From: Tumebacillus_A lipolyticus
Lineage (GTDB): Bacteria > Bacillota > Bacilli > Tumebacillales > Tumebacillaceae
Reading direction: 5' to 3'
Length of the DNA stretch: 64,000 bases
Assembly: GCF_042682745.1 (NCBI RefSeq)
Contig: NZ_JBHUIO010000005.1
Span: 248,001 to 312,000 of the forward strand
Below are positions 45,869 through 55,508 of this stretch, piece by piece (the stretch's first letter is position 1; the number at the start of each line of letters is the position of its first letter). Position numbers and translations under genes: made by a program. The notes below the pieces were generated by a model. It ran no database searches, was not told the origin of the DNA, and was given only the letters and a program-made list of their open reading frames with translations.

Positions 45869-46756
45869 TTATCCGACCTGCACCAATCGCTCCAGATGGG
45901 AGACAAATCGATTCAAGTCCAGCTCCGACAGCTTCTCTTTCGCCGTCTCCATCTGGAACGACAGCTTGCAGGCATCGAGCGTGTGCACGAGCGGCACATC
46001 GATGACGATCGTCGCCAGCTTCTTGCTCAACAGCGCGATCTCCTGATGCTCCTCGATCTTTTCCTTCATCTTGCCTTTGAGCAGATGGCGGTTTTCGATC
46101 AGGTTCTCCACCGTGCCGTATTCGAGCAGCAGTTTCTTCGCCGTCTTTTCCCCGATCCCAGGCACGCCGGGGATGTTGTCGCTCGTGTCGCCCATCAGCC
46201 CTTTCAGATCGATGATCTGATCGGCTGTCAGCCCCCAGGTCTCCATCAGGAAGGCAGGTGTGTAGTAGTCCATCTCGGTGATGCCCTTCTTCATGATCGC
46301 CACCGTCACCCCGTCGCGCACCAGCTGCAGCGCATCGCGGTCTCCGGTCAGCACCAAGACTTGATGACCATCGTCTGCCGCCTGATGAGCCAGCGTGCCG
46401 ATGATGTCATCCGCTTCGAACCGCTGGTCGAAGTGCTGCGGGACGCCGAGCGCATCCAGCACGTCCTTCATCGTGTCAAACTGCGGATGCAGCTCATCGG
46501 GCAGCTCCCCTCGCGTGCCCTTATAGGCGGGGTAGAGCTCGCGGCGGAACGTATCCCGCGACACATCCCACGCCACGAACAGGTGGCTCGGACGCATCTG
46601 TTCCACCGCGCGCAACATCATGTTTAAAAAGCCGAACACGCCGTTCGTATACACCCCGCTTGAGGAGCGCATGATCCGGCCAGAAAATGCGGATGCAAAA
46701 TAGGCGCGCACCAGCATCGAGCTACCGTCTACGATCAAAAAGTTTGATTGGTTCAA
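45869..46756 (-). CDS. ypcP: 5'-3' exonuclease / flap endonuclease (YpcP/ExoIX-like)
   Basis: 295 residues from TTG after GGAGGGAACTCGA. PIN-like nuclease domain of PolA standing alone: FLIVDGSSMLVRAYF, AWDVSRDTFRRELYPAYKGTR, FEADDIIGTLA, VLTGDRDALQLV, GDTSDNIPGVPGIGEKTA (helix-hairpin-helix). The acidic metal residues appear intact. It removes RNA primers and flaps, backing up PolA. Confidence 0.93.
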   Translation of the reverse strand: MNQSNFLIVDGSSMLVRAYFASAFSGRIMRSSSGVYTNGVFGFLNMMLRAVEQMRPSHLFVAWDVSRDTFRRELYPAYKGTRGELPDELHPQFDTMKDVLDALGVPQHFDQRFEADDIIGTLAHQAADDGHQVLVLTGDRDALQLVRDGVTVAIMKKGITEMDYYTPAFLMETWGLTADQIIDLKGLMGDTSDNIPGVPGIGEKTAKKLLLEYGTVENLIENRHLLKGKMKEKIEEHQEIALLSKKLATIVIDVPLVHTLDACKLSFQMETAKEKLSELDLNRFVSHLERLVQVG

Positions 46757-46840
46757 TCGAGTTCCCTCCGCTCTAAAAAATCTACTCTATTATAGCACAG
46801 CATCCACCCTCCCAACTTTCTGACAAGAAATGAGAAAGGA

Positions 46841-46867
46841 TGTAACCGCTCCCTGCACCACTGCGTC
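46841..46867 (+). promoter_or_regulatory. ECF-type promoter before the sigma factor gene
   Basis: TGTAACC, 16-bp spacer, CGTC: the AAC/CGT pattern of ECF sigma promoters, 51 bp before the ECF start. It points to autoregulation by this sigma factor. Confidence 0.7.
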
Positions 46868-46917
46868 AGATCATATGCTACCATCTATTCAGTATGCGTG
46901 GAAAGGAGGGCGACCCC

Positions 46918-47433
46918 ATGGATGAGATTGTCAAGCGAGCGCTCCACGATGCGAACGCAATGTCAGACCTGCTCGATGAATTGGAACCGTTCGTATTCAA
47001 AGTCTCCTATTCTTTCACTCGCCATCAACAGGACGCCGAAGATCTCGCACAAGACGTACTCTATAAAATCTGTACAAAACTATCTAAATTCCGCGGTGAC
47101 TCGTCACTTCAAACATGGGTCTACACCCTAATCATGAATTCCTATAAAGATTCCCTGCGCAAGAAGAAAAATCGCAAAACGGAACCGTTGCCTGACGACA
47201 CGCCGATCTCTTCCTTCGAGGCGGCAGCAGATGCGCGTCTCATGTTCGAAGAAGCGCTCAAAGGCTTGCCCGAGACGGACCGCGACATCTTGGTTCTCCG
47301 CTTCCAAAATGATCTTTCTGTCCGCGAAGTTGCGGCGATCATGAACCTGTCCGAGTCGAACGTCAAAACGAGAGTTTTCCGCATCAAGGATCGACTGCGA
47401 AGCCTATTTTTCCAAGGGGGTGAAGTGTTATGA
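46918..47433 (+). CDS. ECF RNA polymerase sigma factor
   Basis: 171 residues, ATG after AGGAGGGCGACCCC. Region 2 (FTRHQQDAEDLAQDVLYKI and SSLQTWVYTLIMNSYKD) and region 4 (PETDRDILVLRFQNDLSVREVA, quoted in part, then ESNVKTRVFRIKDRL). Four bp overlap with the anti-sigma gene. SigW/SigV-like group 4 factor; the regulon is unknown but includes its own promoter. Confidence 0.93.
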   Translation: MDEIVKRALHDANAMSDLLDELEPFVFKVSYSFTRHQQDAEDLAQDVLYKICTKLSKFRGDSSLQTWVYTLIMNSYKDSLRKKKNRKTEPLPDDTPISSFEAAADARLMFEEALKGLPETDRDILVLRFQNDLSVREVAAIMNLSESNVKTRVFRIKDRLRSLFFQGGEVL

Positions 47434-48932
47434 AATGCGAGGAAGTTCAACACGCGATCTGGTCAGGTTTGATTACGCCGGAAGACACCCTCCACCTTGA
47501 CACTTGCCCGGCTTGCCAAGGAGAGTATGCCCTGATGCAAAAAATCGTTCATGATCTGAAGCCGCTCGACACCCCGCAGCCGTCCCGCTCGCTCAAGCCG
47601 AGCCGCGACGTGATCGAAAAGGCGGTTCGGAACAACAAGCGCTTGCCCTTCGTCCGCATGACGTCGATCGCCGCCTCTGTCGTTTTGCTGATCACCGCAG
47701 GCACGGTGGTCGCCCAACAGTTCAACGCACCGCCGACGGTGGAGTTGACGCCAGGCGATGTGAGCCCGCCGAAGCCGATCGATCCGATCAAGCCGCCGGC
47801 CGACCCGACGCCCGACCCTGTGGAATCGACAAAGGTGGCGATCGAAGTTGATTTTGATGTCAGCAAAGACAAGCTGAACATCGTCAACGCGCTCAAAGAG
47901 TATCTGGAGCAATCGACCGATCCTGCGAAGGTGCAGAAGGTTGTGCTGCAAAACGTATCGAACATCGTGCAACCTGGCGACAACCGCATCGTCGCCTATG
48001 TCGATCTCAACTATGAGAAGCCGAAGGAAAAATTAAAAGGTAACAGCGCAAACGGATCGAACACGGTCGTCACCCAGTTCCTGCGCAACTCGGATGACAC
48101 GCTGAAAGTCGAAACGTTCGCCAGCCGTGATCTGGCCGATCAGCCGGATGAGATCGTCAACCTGTGGGCGCAAAGCTTGCGCGATCAAAATGCGGTGCTG
48201 CAATGGGCGACACTGGACGAGAACGTGCAGGGCAAGCTGCTGAAAAACTATGCGGCTGCCAATTGGACGCTGGTCAACGAGCGCGGCAAAGTGGTCAAAG
48301 AGTGGCGGATCGACTCCTCCCAAGAGCTCGATACGAACACGCGCGAATTTCAAGTCTTGCTCTATTACGATCAGGCGCACAAAGACAGCGAGCTCGCCAA
48401 AGTGATGGTCAATCGATCGGGCGACGGATTCTGGCACGTGTCTCAGTTTGCCTCTGCCAACCGCGCACCTGGTGAGACGCCATCCAGCAACTCAGGTCAC
48501 GAGGGTGAGACGGTGTTCGACCCGACGCGCGTGAAAGTGGGCGACAAGATCGGCCAGATGCGCCTGGAGAGCTTGGAGTTGGTCTATTTTAACGACGGTC
48601 AGCTCTCCTCGGTGGTCGCCTCGTTCTCCGGCCGGCTCAAAGTGTCGGGCCGCTATCAATTCTTCGAGGAGAAAGCAGAGTTTGTCGGGAACCAGATCTT
48701 CTTCTACCCCGATTCAGAATCGAGCAAGCTGTTTCCGCTGCTTCTGAAAGACGAGCGGGGGACTACGACCCAGTTCCGCCTGCGCAACCAAGAAGAGGCG
48801 AAAAAGCACTTCGGCAAGCCGGGCAGCATGGGAGATGCCACCGTCGAGATCGAAAACTTCACGATCAACTATGTGCCCAAAGAGATCTGGGATGAAGCGA
48901 ATCTGGTCAACGCGATTTCGGTCGGCCCGTGA
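47430..48932 (+). CDS. Anti-sigma factor with ZAS domain and large extracytoplasmic domain
   Basis: 500 residues, start overlapping the sigma stop (ATGA). Cytoplasmic zinc anti-sigma motif H22-x3-C26-x2-C29, one membrane helix at about 74-97, then a Pro-rich linker (100-130). The outer domain, about 370 residues, is far larger than in simple anti-sigmas and is beta-rich, with LQWATLDENVQGKLLKNY and related stretches resembling peptide-processing or stress-sensing domains without a clear family. It likely holds the sigma factor until an envelope signal triggers release. Confidence 0.88.
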   Translation: MKCEEVQHAIWSGLITPEDTLHLDTCPACQGEYALMQKIVHDLKPLDTPQPSRSLKPSRDVIEKAVRNNKRLPFVRMTSIAASVVLLITAGTVVAQQFNAPPTVELTPGDVSPPKPIDPIKPPADPTPDPVESTKVAIEVDFDVSKDKLNIVNALKEYLEQSTDPAKVQKVVLQNVSNIVQPGDNRIVAYVDLNYEKPKEKLKGNSANGSNTVVTQFLRNSDDTLKVETFASRDLADQPDEIVNLWAQSLRDQNAVLQWATLDENVQGKLLKNYAAANWTLVNERGKVVKEWRIDSSQELDTNTREFQVLLYYDQAHKDSELAKVMVNRSGDGFWHVSQFASANRAPGETPSSNSGHEGETVFDPTRVKVGDKIGQMRLESLELVYFNDGQLSSVVASFSGRLKVSGRYQFFEEKAEFVGNQIFFYPDSESSKLFPLLLKDERGTTTQFRLRNQEEAKKHFGKPGSMGDATVEIENFTINYVPKEIWDEANLVNAISVGP

Positions 48933-48948
48933 GCTTCCGTCTCAACAC

Positions 48949-48985
48949 AAAAAGACTTCCGCGTCTCCTGCGCGGAAGTCTTTTT
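48949..48985 (+). terminator. Terminator of the sigma/anti-sigma operon
   Basis: Arms AAAAAGACTTCCGCG and CGCGGAAGTCTTTTT with 7-nt loop. Confidence 0.92.
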
Positions 48986-49151
48986 GCTCTGCCAGCCAGC
49001 CTTTTCGCATCGACTCGGTCGCCAACTCGTTTTCCAGCACGGTTCTCCCCATCTCTCAGATGCGAGCGATGATCAGATCGATCAGCTTCCACTTCGCATC
49101 GCAGGTTCGGAGGCGTTGTTCGCACGCGATCGGCGCAAGGCGATCCTCACG

Positions 49152-49973
49152 CTACTTTCCCTTATACACGCCTTGCCGCTTCTCCAGCAGCGCTTGCACC
49201 GCTTCGCGATAATCTTCCGTCTCCGTCACGATCGCCATGTGCGAGGAGACCAGATCGAGCGCGGTGCGCAAGTCTGCCGTCGCGCTCTGATAGGCGGCCC
49301 GCTTGATCAGCTGCACGGCGACCGGCGGCTGAGCGGCGATCTTTCGCGCCAAGCGGTATGTCTCCTCCAGCAGTTGCTCAGCCGGGACGACACGGTTGAC
49401 CATGCCGATGCGCAGCGCCTCCTCCGCATCGATCATGTCGCCGGTCAGCAGCAGTTCGAGCGCCTTGGGCATCCCGACCAACCGCGGCAGGTAATACGCC
49501 CCGCCATCGCCCGGCACGATGCCGAGCTTCACATACGCTTCAGCAAAGCGGGCCGTATCGGCCACCACCCGCATGTCGGCCATCAGCGCCATATCACAGC
49601 CCGCGCCGATCGCATCGCCGTTTACCGCAGCGATCACCGGCTTGTCCACCTGATCCAGCGTGAGCGGCACGCGCTGGATCAGCTTCCACAGCGAGTTTTT
49701 CCGCGCCAGAGCGGTGCTGTGCGTATCGAGCGTCGCCTCGCCCCGCTCCAAAAATCCGCGCCCTTCGCGCATCGCCTTCACATCGCCGCCCGCACAAAAC
49801 GCTTTCCCATTCGCCGTCAGTACCACGACGCGAATGTCTTCGCGGTCGCGACATTCCTCCAGCGCCTTGACCCAGCGCTCGATCATCTCGATCGAAAACG
49901 CATTGCGCGCTTCCGGTCGGTTCAGCGTGATCGTCGCAATGCCCTCCTGCACGTCAAACAGCAGATGTTCCAT
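49152..49973 (-). CDS. Enoyl-CoA hydratase/isomerase
   Basis: 273 residues; the ATG (MEHLLFDVQEG) is 8 nt after AGGAG, inside the end of the nitroreductase gene. Crotonase fold: ITLNRPEARNAFS, oxyanion loop FCAGGDVKAM (about 60) and AVNGDAIGAGCDMAL, catalytic region KLGIVPGDGGAYYLPRLVG. The second glutamate of hydratases seems replaced by aspartate in GDGG, so a specialised hydratase or isomerase is possible. Overlapped operon with nitroreductase. Confidence 0.88.
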   Translation of the reverse strand: MEHLLFDVQEGIATITLNRPEARNAFSIEMIERWVKALEECRDREDIRVVVLTANGKAFCAGGDVKAMREGRGFLERGEATLDTHSTALARKNSLWKLIQRVPLTLDQVDKPVIAAVNGDAIGAGCDMALMADMRVVADTARFAEAYVKLGIVPGDGGAYYLPRLVGMPKALELLLTGDMIDAEEALRIGMVNRVVPAEQLLEETYRLARKIAAQPPVAVQLIKRAAYQSATADLRTALDLVSSHMAIVTETEDYREAVQALLEKRQGVYKGK

Positions 49974-49978
49974 CTTCA

Positions 49979-50866
49979 TCACTCCTGCTCTTCTCTCACA
50001 TGATCGGGGATAAAGTATGTCGCGATCGGGTTGCTCTGCTCCTCATCAGGAATCCATCTGCCTTCGATTCCCAGCGCTCTCGTCGCCACTTTCAGGTGCA
50101 ACATCGCAATCCCACAGCACAGTCTGCTCGAATTGGGAGCTCCCGGCACGATCGGCTTTTTGTCTCTGTACGTCTCGACGCTGGAGATCGAGATGCGCCC
50201 GTCCTGGTGGTAAAAGATGTGCCACGGCTGCTTGTTCATCGAGGAGGGCGCCACCTGCACCGCCTCCAAGCCCCGGTAAAACCAGTTGGGCGGCGTCACA
50301 TCTTCCACATAGGAGATCTGCTCGATCGATTTGCGCACCCCGCGCTTCGTGCCGAACTTGAACAGCCCTTCGTATAGTGAGCTCATCCCATCTTTCTTCG
50401 CAAAGCCGACCGGAGAGACGGCCAGCACGCGCTCCCCGCGCTCCAGTCCGATCAGATCGCCCGCCAGCTCGGGACGGAAAAAACCTCCGACCCAGCAGGT
50501 GTCAAACCCGAGCCGCGTCGCGTAGAGCACGCACTGTTCGCCCATGTATCCGGTCGCTTCATAGAAAAACGGGTCTTCCACATTGCCGATCATGCAGATC
50601 ATCGCCGGCGCGTTCTGCACCGACCCGTAGCTGCCGAGAAACCCTTTAAAGATTCGCTTCGTCGTCTCCACACCTTCGAGCAACACCGCTCGCGTGCGCG
50701 CGCCTGGATAGGGCTCCCAACCTTTTTGCAAAAACTCAATCAATTTTTCCCGCTCAGGCGCCGGCAGCGGCTCGCCCGTATAAGAACGCATCGAATGTCG
50801 ATGCTCGATCGCTTCGAACAGTTGAACGGCCGTTTCCCGCACCATCTGATCTGTCTTCACTTCCAT
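49979..50866 (-). CDS. Nitroreductase-family protein (TM1586-like)
   Basis: 295 residues after GGAGAGGGGAAGCGTAG. FMN-binding features: EHRHSMRSYTGEPL near the N-terminus, NAPAMICMI, MGEQCVLYATRLGFDTCWVGG, and the late VQVAPSSMNKQPWHI. Two half-domains suggest the monomer-fused TM1586 layout. Reduces nitro compounds or quinones in general; physiological substrate unknown. Confidence 0.87.
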   Translation of the reverse strand: MEVKTDQMVRETAVQLFEAIEHRHSMRSYTGEPLPAPEREKLIEFLQKGWEPYPGARTRAVLLEGVETTKRIFKGFLGSYGSVQNAPAMICMIGNVEDPFFYEATGYMGEQCVLYATRLGFDTCWVGGFFRPELAGDLIGLERGERVLAVSPVGFAKKDGMSSLYEGLFKFGTKRGVRKSIEQISYVEDVTPPNWFYRGLEAVQVAPSSMNKQPWHIFYHQDGRISISSVETYRDKKPIVPGAPNSSRLCCGIAMLHLKVATRALGIEGRWIPDEEQSNPIATYFIPDHVREEQE

Positions 50867-50911
50867 CTACGCTTCCCCTCTCCTGACAGTTCCTCTCCTC
50901 TAGCATAACAC

Positions 50912-50937
50912 AAAAAGCCCTTCTGTCAGGAAGGGCA
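50912..50937 (-). terminator. Terminator of the two-component/FtsX operon
   Basis: Minus strand: GCCCTTC, 6-nt loop, GAAGGGC, then TTTTTG, 11 bp past the stop. Confidence 0.85.
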
Positions 50938-50947
50938 CTTGCGTTCT

Positions 50948-53728
50948 CTACCGCACATATTTGGTCGCTTCTGCAGGCGACAGTCGGAAAGCGAGGCGGG
51001 CGGGAAGCATCATCAACAGCAGCGTCAACAGCTGCGTTCCCACCATGTACAGGATCATCTTGCCGTAGGGGAACAGGACGGGGAAATCGCCTCCTCTGCC
51101 AAACAGCTCGACCATGATCGTGCCGACATAGCTCCCGATCAACGAGCCGAGGGCGATGCCGAGCATGCCGATCAGCGAGCCTTCGATCAGCAGGCTCCAG
51201 TAGATCACAGCTGCGGACACACCGACTGCGCGCAACATCCCGATCTGCTGACGCCGCGCGTGTACCATGCGAAACATGATCACCCCGAGCCCGCCGATGC
51301 CGATCAGCGCCGACAGCAGCGAGTAGCTTGCAAACGTGTCGAAAAACTTGGCCATGTGATCGACGCCGACCTTGCGATCCGCATCCGGATGGTGCAGCGG
51401 GTAGATGTTGTGCAAGCTCAACGCCTTTTCGATCCCCTCTACGTCTGCTGCGCTCGTCTCCTCTTGCGTCAGACGAAACAGCAGTTGGCTGGTGATCGTT
51501 TTCGGATCGTTCGTGTAGTTCGGCAACTCACTCTGCTTGAGAAACACGCCAGATGTGGCAGGAAGATCATTGCTCCCCTCATCATAGGCGGCAATTCCGA
51601 TGATTCGCTTCTGAATCACGCCACCCATCAGCGAAATCTGGTACGGCTCGCCGATCTTCGCCTCGTTCGCATGCCGTTCTGAGACGATCATCACCCCAGG
51701 GTCGTTCACCACCGCCAGCCACGCTTCGAGATCGCTTCGGTAGGCCGGATCGCGATCGATCAGCTTCAGCGTCGAAAGCGCTACATAGGCACGATCGATC
51801 CCGTTGATGCTTCCGAACTCCAGCGCATTGGGATGGTACGCCTGCTCCCGATACAAGGGTACCTGCCAGACGGAGACGACCTGCTCAACGATGCCCGCTT
51901 TCACCTGCTCCGATCCAGCGACCATCCGGCTCGCCTCTTCGCTGGTCAGCCGCTTGCCGCCAGCGGTCGCATACAGGTCATACCCCCCGGCTAACACGCG
52001 GGACTCTTGCCGCGCGAAATGCCCGATAAATGAATCTCGAAACACGCCGGAGAGCGAGGTGAGGAAAAAGACGAGCGCAAACATCAGGACGAGGAGCGCC
52101 GTCCGCTTGCTGTGCACCTCCAAATTGCGCAGCGCCATCCGCAAGACTGCGACGATCCGTCCAAACGGACGAAACACCCACTGTAGCCCCATCGCCAGCT
52201 TGCCGAACGATCTGGAGACGATCAGCGAGGTCATCAGCGTCCAGAAGAAGCCGATCTCGATCAGCAGCAGCGGGAACAGGTTTGAAAAATGATCGTGCAG
52301 CCCATCGCGAAACGAATCGGTCAACGAGAGTAGCAACAGCCCGACTGTCAGGATGGTTCCCAGCAGCCGAACGGCGATGCGCTGGATCGACAGCCGCTCT
52401 CGACCGCCATTGCGCCCCCGCCGCTCCTCCTCATCGTACAGCGCTTCCACGATCGGGACGGTGGCCGCCTGAGTTGAAACCTGCCAGGAACAGCAGTAGA
52501 TCAGAAGCGCACCGGTCGCAAATCCGGTGATCAGCGGTTCGAAGCTGATGAACAGTTGATACTGGATCGAGAGACCGCCAATCTGCAACACGCCGAGCGC
52601 AAAATAATCCCCGATCAAAACGAGCAGCAGTTTGGCAAGTCCGATCCCAGCGAACAGACCGACAACGCTGGAAAGCAGCGCATAAAACGCTCCCTCCAGC
52701 CGCAACAGCTTGGTCAGATCTGCTTGCGTCATCCCGATCGCCCGCAGCACGCCCAACTCCTGCCTCCGCTCCTCGGCGATCATGCGGAAGATGTTGAGGA
52801 TCATCATCAGCCCGATCGCGATCGTGCTCCAAGAGGCGATGCTGAAGATCGGAAAAATTCTTCGCGCATGTTCCAGATCATCTTCTGCCATCCCGCGCAC
52901 CGCCACATCTCGATACCCGAGCCCAAAGAGCACGCTTGAGCGCGTCCCCACATTGCCGGTACCGAAGAGGTACTCTTTTTGGCGCAACAGGATGTTGGTG
53001 TACTGCCCATCTGGCACATCTGCCAGGCGCCGAGCTGTCCCCTCCGCCACCAGTGCGCTTGCTGACGCGTGCTTGATCCCCCGATAGCCGAGCAGCCCCT
53101 GCTCCGGCACCACGCCGACCACGCGCAAGGAGTCTGCTCCGACGGAGACCTGATCGCCAGCGATGACCTCCAAGCGATTCGCCACCAACTCCGACAGGAG
53201 GATCTCCTGCTCGCCGAGCTCCGGGATGCCTTCCATCGCCCGCCAATCGAACGATTGGGCCCGCATCCGGTCAAAGCCTTGCAGGTAGACGTTCGGCTGG
53301 ATCGACAGAGGGTCGCCTTGATCATTCCGCTTGATCAGCGTGGAGGTGAGCGAGACGGTGGGCAACAGCGCATCCACCTCGGCGACCGCTCCCTGTGCGA
53401 TCAGTCCTTGCAGCCGTTCGATCGACTGGTCGTCCAGCTGAGCGTTGCCATACCCTGCTTCGCCCGCAGGCAGGTCGTAGCCGATGCGCCCAAACTGCTC
53501 TTCGAGCAGCTGCTCGCCGCTTTGGACGAGCGAGTGTTGAAACAACAGCGCCGCCGTAATCAGCGCCGTGCCGATCATCGCCCCTAACACGGTGAACAGC
53601 GTCGTGCTTTTGTGCAGGACGAGATTGCGCAGCGCCATGCGCCGCAGGTGCGGACTGCCGATCGCCGTCCGACCCATCTTCCAGAGCATGGCGATCAACA
53701 GGCTGCCGAGCAGGAGCGAAAGGATCAT
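50948..53728 (-). CDS. FtsX-type ABC permease (MacB/BceB-like, two FtsX repeats)
   Basis: 926 residues; the ATG shares one base with the ATPase stop (TGATG). Two MacB/FtsX units: an N-terminal helix (about 40-60), a 200-residue outer domain, then three helices (300-400); then an inner pair (about 455-500), a second helix at 540-560, another outer domain and three final helices (815-910). The outer domains are those of the MacB_PCD class. LGVLRAIGMTQADLTKLLRLEGAFY and MLRAVGVSAAVIYWSLLIEGSLIG are the conserved FtsX stretches. Likely moves an antimicrobial peptide or lipid, or transduces force, under the adjacent two-component system. Confidence 0.9.
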   Translation of the reverse strand: MILSLLLGSLLIAMLWKMGRTAIGSPHLRRMALRNLVLHKSTTLFTVLGAMIGTALITAALLFQHSLVQSGEQLLEEQFGRIGYDLPAGEAGYGNAQLDDQSIERLQGLIAQGAVAEVDALLPTVSLTSTLIKRNDQGDPLSIQPNVYLQGFDRMRAQSFDWRAMEGIPELGEQEILLSELVANRLEVIAGDQVSVGADSLRVVGVVPEQGLLGYRGIKHASASALVAEGTARRLADVPDGQYTNILLRQKEYLFGTGNVGTRSSVLFGLGYRDVAVRGMAEDDLEHARRIFPIFSIASWSTIAIGLMMILNIFRMIAEERRQELGVLRAIGMTQADLTKLLRLEGAFYALLSSVVGLFAGIGLAKLLLVLIGDYFALGVLQIGGLSIQYQLFISFEPLITGFATGALLIYCCSWQVSTQAATVPIVEALYDEEERRGRNGGRERLSIQRIAVRLLGTILTVGLLLLSLTDSFRDGLHDHFSNLFPLLLIEIGFFWTLMTSLIVSRSFGKLAMGLQWVFRPFGRIVAVLRMALRNLEVHSKRTALLVLMFALVFFLTSLSGVFRDSFIGHFARQESRVLAGGYDLYATAGGKRLTSEEASRMVAGSEQVKAGIVEQVVSVWQVPLYREQAYHPNALEFGSINGIDRAYVALSTLKLIDRDPAYRSDLEAWLAVVNDPGVMIVSERHANEAKIGEPYQISLMGGVIQKRIIGIAAYDEGSNDLPATSGVFLKQSELPNYTNDPKTITSQLLFRLTQEETSAADVEGIEKALSLHNIYPLHHPDADRKVGVDHMAKFFDTFASYSLLSALIGIGGLGVIMFRMVHARRQQIGMLRAVGVSAAVIYWSLLIEGSLIGMLGIALGSLIGSYVGTIMVELFGRGGDFPVLFPYGKMILYMVGTQLLTLLLMMLPARLAFRLSPAEATKYVR

Positions 53729-54426
53729 CAGCGCTCCCTCCTCCTGCGCTTCGGCACGAGCTCCTGCACGATCTCCCCGCTGTCCATATAGATCACCCGA
53801 TCTGCGCGCTCCGCCACCTCCGGGTTGTGCGTGACGATCACGAACGTAATGTTGTCGACGCGATTCAGGTGATCGAACAGATCGAGCACCAGTTCGGTCG
53901 TCGCCCGATCGAGCGCACCGGTCGGCTCGTCAGCAAAGACGACAGCCGGATTGTTGACGATCGCCCGCGCAAGCGCCACCCGCTGATGCTGACCGCCCGA
54001 CAGCTCGCTCGGCCGGTGGTGCGCTCGCTCTCTCAAGCCGACTCGGGTCAGCGCGACCTCCGCTCGCTCTCGCGCCTCTTTGACGTCCACCCCTTGGCAG
54101 AGCAACGGCAGTTCCACATTTTCAACTGCGGAGAGCACCGGGATCAGGTTGTAGCTCTGAAAGACGAAGCCCATCTTCTTCGCCCGATACTGATCGCGGG
54201 CGGCAGCGCTGCCCCGATGCAAGTCCTGCCCTTCGAGCAGCACGTGGCCCGAAGTGATCGTATCAATGCCAGACATGCAGTTGAGCAGCGTCGTCTTCCC
54301 GCATCCGGACGGCCCCATCACGGCGATCCTCTCGCCCCGCTCGACCGCAAGCGAGATGCCGCGCAGCGCATCGACCCTCACCTCGCCGCCCCCGTAGGTT
54401 CGCCAGAGGTTTTGCACCTCGATCAT
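53728..54426 (-). CDS. ABC ATPase partner of the FtsX permease (LolD/MacB/BceA type)
   Basis: 232 residues, ATG after AGGAGGTGTCGAAG. Walker A GPSGCGKTT, Q-loop FQSYNLIPVLSAVEN, signature LSGGQHQRVALARAI, Walker B VVFADEPTGALD, H-switch THN. LolD-family sequence features throughout. Third gene of RR-HK-ATPase-permease. Confidence 0.92.
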   Translation of the reverse strand: MIEVQNLWRTYGGGEVRVDALRGISLAVERGERIAVMGPSGCGKTTLLNCMSGIDTITSGHVLLEGQDLHRGSAAARDQYRAKKMGFVFQSYNLIPVLSAVENVELPLLCQGVDVKEARERAEVALTRVGLRERAHHRPSELSGGQHQRVALARAIVNNPAVVFADEPTGALDRATTELVLDLFDHLNRVDNITFVIVTHNPEVAERADRVIYMDSGEIVQELVPKRRRRER

Positions 54427-54500
54427 CTTCGACACCTCCTCTCTGTTCACAGCGTAGCTCGAACGTCTTCACATCGTTTGAGGAAAAGATCAAGAAGTTG

Positions 54501-55508
54501 TCAAGATATGGGGAAGATCGGCAAGTTGAGCGCGAAGGTCGTCCCTTCGCCCAGCTCGCTTTTCACGCGCAGCTTTCCGCCGTGCGCTTCCACAAACTCT
54601 TTGGCGATCGCAAGCCCGAGCCCCATGCCGCCCGACTGACGGCTGCGCGATCCTTCGACCCGGTAAAAGCGGTCGAACAGATAGGGGAGGCTTTCTGGCG
54701 GAATCCCCGGCCCGTCATCGCGCACGGTCAGGCGCATCTCTCCCGCCGCAAACCGGGCGGTCACCTCAACGCGCCCTCCCGACTCCGCATAGCGGATCGC
54801 ATTGCCGATCAGGTTGATCAACACCTGTTTGATGCGCGCCCGATCGCAATACACCTCTTGCTCTGCCGATGCGACCAGCTCAATTTTCGTTCCTTTTCCC
54901 TCCGCCTCCAGCTCCAAGACGGCCACGATCTCCTGCAGCAAACGCGCAAATGGCACCCACTCGCGAGCCAGTTGCAAAGCGCCCTCCTTCGCCAGCGACA
55001 ACTGTTGCAAATCCTGCACCAGCCGCGTCAATCGCGCCGTCTCATCCAGCATCGGCAACAGCTGCTCCGGCACCAGCTCCACCTTGCCTTCCAAGATCGA
55101 CTCCACCTGCCCGCGCAGGATCGAAAGCGGGGTGCGCAGCTCATGCGCCACATCGGCGACCAGCTGATCGCGCGGGCCCGAACTGCTGCTCAGCTGTTGC
55201 GCCATCCGGTTCAAATGCTGAGCGACCGGAGCGAACTCGCCTAGATCCTGCAGCTTGATCTCCTGAACATCCTTGGCCAGCTCTCGCTCCCGCACCCGCT
55301 CCTTGAGCAGTTCGGCCGGCTGGGCGTACCACAGCGCGAACAGGTAGGCGACTGCGATCCCCAGCATCCAGAGCACGGCGAGCAGCACGAGGCGCACGTC
55401 CGCTCCCGCCGCGCTGTTGCCCACCCCGTAGCCGAGCCAAGCGGCCACGAGCACGCCAGCGGTAAACAGGATGCTGTACGCTTGAAAGATCCTTTCTCGC
55501 AACCTCAT
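54501..55508 (-). CDS. Sensor histidine kinase
   Basis: 335 residues, ATG overlapping the regulator stop (ATGA). Two helices (about 10-30 and 40-60) with very little between them, so it is an intramembrane-sensing (BceS-like) kinase with no large sensor domain. H-box VADVAHELRTPLS with H122, N-box LINLIGNAIRY, G1 DDGPGIP, G2 GMGLGLAIA. A BceS-like kinase usually senses through its partner permease. Confidence 0.92.
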   Translation of the reverse strand: MRLRERIFQAYSILFTAGVLVAAWLGYGVGNSAAGADVRLVLLAVLWMLGIAVAYLFALWYAQPAELLKERVRERELAKDVQEIKLQDLGEFAPVAQHLNRMAQQLSSSSGPRDQLVADVAHELRTPLSILRGQVESILEGKVELVPEQLLPMLDETARLTRLVQDLQQLSLAKEGALQLAREWVPFARLLQEIVAVLELEAEGKGTKIELVASAEQEVYCDRARIKQVLINLIGNAIRYAESGGRVEVTARFAAGEMRLTVRDDGPGIPPESLPYLFDRFYRVEGSRSRQSGGMGLGLAIAKEFVEAHGGKLRVKSELGEGTTFALNLPIFPIS

